Source: an uncultured Eubacteriales bacterium (lineage in GTDB: Bacteria > Bacillota > Clostridia > Oscillospirales > Acutalibacteraceae). From it: DNA of 64,000 bases. Below, in pieces: positions 62,155 to 64,000 of the stretch. Location: assembly GCA_949292775.1 (NCBI GenBank), contig CASFBL010000009.1:1-64000 (forward strand), in the 5' to 3' direction. Both the position numbers and the translations under genes were made by a program. The notes below the pieces were generated by a model that saw only the letters and a program-made list of their open reading frames with translations, had not been told where the DNA came from and made no database searches. Positions within the stretch are counted from its first letter, which is position 1; each line of letters opens with the position of its first letter.

Positions 62155-62922
62155 TTAACGATTCATTTTTTCGACAAACTCAAAACTTCTTGCCGTTAAT
62201 TCCACCCACGCAGGACGGAACCCGCTTTTGATAGCATTCCGAACCGATTTAATGTTAGACCATGCCGCGCAATAAAAAGGTACTTTTCCCAAATTCAGAA
62301 TTTTCAACGCTAACCGACTGGTTACAGCAGAAGCCACACCGTTTCTTCTGTATGCGGGCAAGACATCCACCCCGATTTGATACATCATTTCACAATCTTT
62401 GGAGGCGCCTGCCAACCCAATCAATTTGCCTTTATCAAAAGCGCCGACAGCAAGCACATCAAGTTCTTTTCGGTCTTTACATAGTGCGTTTGCCCATTTT
62501 GGTTTATAAAATTTAGAAAAATCTTCTGGATATAAAACACGCAGCTCATATGCACACTCTATTGCCTGCAACTGGGTAATATCTGGCAAAAAATACTCAG
62601 CCATAAAGCAAGTTTTATATCCGAATTTCGCAAGCTTTTCATCCAAAACATGTATGTTAGGCGTTTCAAAGCAATGCTCCAAAGGAAATTGTGCAATATA
62701 TTCTGCAACCGGTTTTTTTAGCCGACTGCTGACCTGCGCAACGATATTGTTCCCATAAGAAACCAAATCACATTCTAACGGCAGCGGAACATATACTCTT
62801 GCCTTATCATTTGGTTTCGATAACACGATTTTATTTTTGGAGGATAGAAAATCCTGCGGGTTGCAATTACAATCATAGGCAGACTGCTGAAGTGCAATTT
62901 TTAAAATTTCATCATTTGTCAT
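62155..62922 (-). CDS. GNAT family N-acetyltransferase
   Basis: A 255-residue protein with a GNAT domain in its C-terminal half. The acetyl-CoA-binding region reads MYQIGVDVLPAYRRNGVASA, which is the motif A pattern with RxxG/A, followed by PFYCAAWSNIKSVRNAIKSG, the motif B region. The N-terminal half (about 1-130) is not recognised and includes KARVYVPLPLECDLVSYG. The acceptor substrate is unknown. It lies between the CrtO-like gene and lysR, on the same strand as lysR. Its upstream gap (62923-63000) is short and AT-rich. Confidence 0.85.
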   Translation of the reverse strand: MTNDEILKIALQQSAYDCNCNPQDFLSSKNKIVLSKPNDKARVYVPLPLECDLVSYGNNIVAQVSSRLKKPVAEYIAQFPLEHCFETPNIHVLDEKLAKFGYKTCFMAEYFLPDITQLQAIECAYELRVLYPEDFSKFYKPKWANALCKDRKELDVLAVGAFDKGKLIGLAGASKDCEMMYQIGVDVLPAYRRNGVASAVTSRLALKILNLGKVPFYCAAWSNIKSVRNAIKSGFRPAWVELTARSFEFVEKMNR

Positions 62923-63000
62923 TTTTGTTCCTCGGTTTGCAACTACTGTTTTTCATATGCAAAACTGTTATATGAGATGATTATAACAATAAAATAGCAG

Positions 63001-63879
63001 CTAATCAATGGATTCACTGCTTTGCAAAAGCAATTCCTGCATTTTTTCGGTCAGGAATTTATTTTTATGCCAAACGGCATAGTGCTTGCGGCAAAGTTCC
63101 GGGTCATGCAGGTCGACACAGGCAACAAAGCCGTTTTCAATATCCTGCCGAACAATCTGCTCCGGCAAAAACGATATGCCGAACCCATAATGCACCCCTT
63201 TGACAATCGCCTGCGTGCTTGCGCTTTCCCACAGCGGCAAAAGCGCAAGGGCGCGCGCGGCAAACAACCGTTCCACAAGCCCGCGGGAGGCGCTCCCCTG
63301 CTCGCGCAGCAAAAGCGGATATTCTGCGGCGTCGCCCAGCGTTACATGGTCTTTTTCTAAAAGCGGGTGTTCCTGCGGCACGATTAAAACCAGTTTGTCG
63401 CCGCCGATTTCCCGGGAAACCAAATCGGTGTGCTCCAACCCCTCTTCAGCAAAAGCAAGGTCAATTTCATTGTTTAATAATTTTTGTTTTAAAGTTTCGG
63501 CGTTGGAAATGACCGCATTGACGCTAATGTGGGGATTCTTCTTTTGAAACCGAAGCAGCATTTGCGGCAGCAGGAAATTGCCGAGCATGACCGATGCACC
63601 GACGCGCAGCGTACCGAAAGAATCCCAGTTTTTCAGCGTATAATCCAAATCCTCATAAGTCTGCAAAATATGAATGGCCTTCGGGTACAGCGCGGCTGCT
63701 GCCTGTGTCTCTCGCAGTCCCCGGTGCATACGCTCAAACAGCCGCACACCGTAATTTTGCTCGATTTCGCCCACTGCTCGCGAAACCGCCGGTTGTGTCA
63801 TGTGCAGGTGCTGTGCCGCCAGTGTAATATTTTTTGTTTTATAAACTTCTGCAAAAATACGCATATGCCGGATTGTCAT
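63001..63879 (-). CDS. LysR-type transcriptional regulator
   Basis: A 292-residue LysR-family regulator. The N-terminal winged HTH shows TIRHMRIFAEVYKTKNITLA and AAQHLHMTQPAVSRAVGEIE, followed by the linker helix and a periplasmic-binding-like effector domain (about 90-290). The effector domain starts with GTLRVGASVMLGNFLLPQML. It diverges from the gene starting at 63977, its likely target, with a LysR-type dyad between them. The effector molecule is not evident. The sequence most resembles the CysB/CysL/YeiE-type group, which often controls anion exporters or sulfur genes. Confidence 0.93.
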   Translation of the reverse strand: MTIRHMRIFAEVYKTKNITLAAQHLHMTQPAVSRAVGEIEQNYGVRLFERMHRGLRETQAAAALYPKAIHILQTYEDLDYTLKNWDSFGTLRVGASVMLGNFLLPQMLLRFQKKNPHISVNAVISNAETLKQKLLNNEIDLAFAEEGLEHTDLVSREIGGDKLVLIVPQEHPLLEKDHVTLGDAAEYPLLLREQGSASRGLVERLFAARALALLPLWESASTQAIVKGVHYGFGISFLPEQIVRQDIENGFVACVDLHDPELCRKHYAVWHKNKFLTEKMQELLLQSSESID

Positions 63880-63900
63880 AACATCACCATATCAAAATAA

Positions 63901-63915
63901 TTATGTTTATGATAA
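63901..63915. promoter_or_regulatory. Candidate LysR-type operator (T-N11-A dyad)
   Basis: TTAT-GTTTATG-ATAA is a symmetric T-N11-A box 22 bp upstream of the lysR start, in the region shared with the divergent gene. Confidence 0.5.
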
Positions 63916-63976
63916 AATAATAGCATTTTACTTATGCCTTTGCAAGGTATAAAATAACTGGGAAAGGAGCTTTGGC

Positions 63977-64000
63977 ATGAAAAGAAAAGAAAAAGCCGCT
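63977..64000 (+). CDS. Start of a gene cut by the window end (divergent from lysR)
   Basis: ATG at 63977 with GGAAAGGAG eight bases upstream. Only eight codons are visible (MKRKEKAA), so the product cannot be named. Its position opposite lysR makes it the likely regulated partner. TATAAA at 63941-63946 may be part of its promoter. Confidence 0.6.

Overview
The window looks like a chromosomal segment of an endospore-forming Firmicute of class Clostridia, probably a gut-type, glycan-degrading member of the Oscillospirales/Ruminococcaceae kind. The evidence is a gerA-type germinant receptor operon, the sporulation protein YunB, SigA, WhiA, RapZ and HprK, SigA-type promoters and many Rho-independent hairpins. 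Species cannot be told from the sequence alone. Base composition is moderate throughout, except for clearly AT-rich DNA at about 52.2-54.6 kb.

Layout. 1-5.2 kb: a pgm / NifU-like / GH38 mannosidase operon (mannosidase cut by the window edge), divergent from a GH36 alpha-galactosidase. 5.2-11.2 kb: an MGMT-like protein, the gerA-family operon, a DUF421-DUF4363 pair and yunB. 11.2-17.6 kb: mntP under a yybP-ykoY manganese riboswitch, then hprK-ROK-murB-rapZ-whiA-ROK (no yvcK between rapZ and whiA). 17.8-25.4 kb: GH51 arabinofuranosidase, dCMP deaminase, yigZ-dgt-dnaG-rpoD and rpmE. 25.5-42 kb: addBA, a CwlD-like amidase, a deoxyinosine glycosylase, upp, tsaE-tsaB-rpiB, a RodA/FtsW protein, a CAP lipoprotein, and DivIVA-like / fumarase beta / pcrA. 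42-51 kb: a sugar-utilisation operon (GH31, DUF4965 protein, phosphoesterase, GPH symporter) and a GH109-like oxidoreductase.

52-59 kb is the accessory part. Two tRNA genes (CAU and Trp) are followed by two AT-rich segments. Each segment ends in a copy of the tRNA-Trp 3' end plus a terminator, which looks like tandem integration at the tRNA. Next come a vWA protein whose leader contains a long inverted repeat burying its ribosome binding site, a macro-domain protein with a C-terminal helical domain, a nitroreductase, and a retron. The retron has a near-consensus promoter, a well-formed msr-msd RNA with matching a1/a2 arms, and a retron-type reverse transcriptase (NAxxH, YCDD and VTG motifs). 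Its reading frame is broken by one extra base in a run of seven T. No known retron effector is recognisable beside it; an O-acetyltransferase gene follows 18 bp downstream.

59-64 kb: a large unassigned glycosidase-like protein, a CrtO-like membrane protein, a GNAT acetyltransferase, and a LysR regulator divergent from a gene cut by the window end. Overall, several glycoside hydrolases (GH38, GH36, GH51, GH31, GH109-like, one unassigned), two ROK sugar kinases, phosphoglucomutase and HPr kinase point to a saccharolytic lifestyle with carbon catabolite control.
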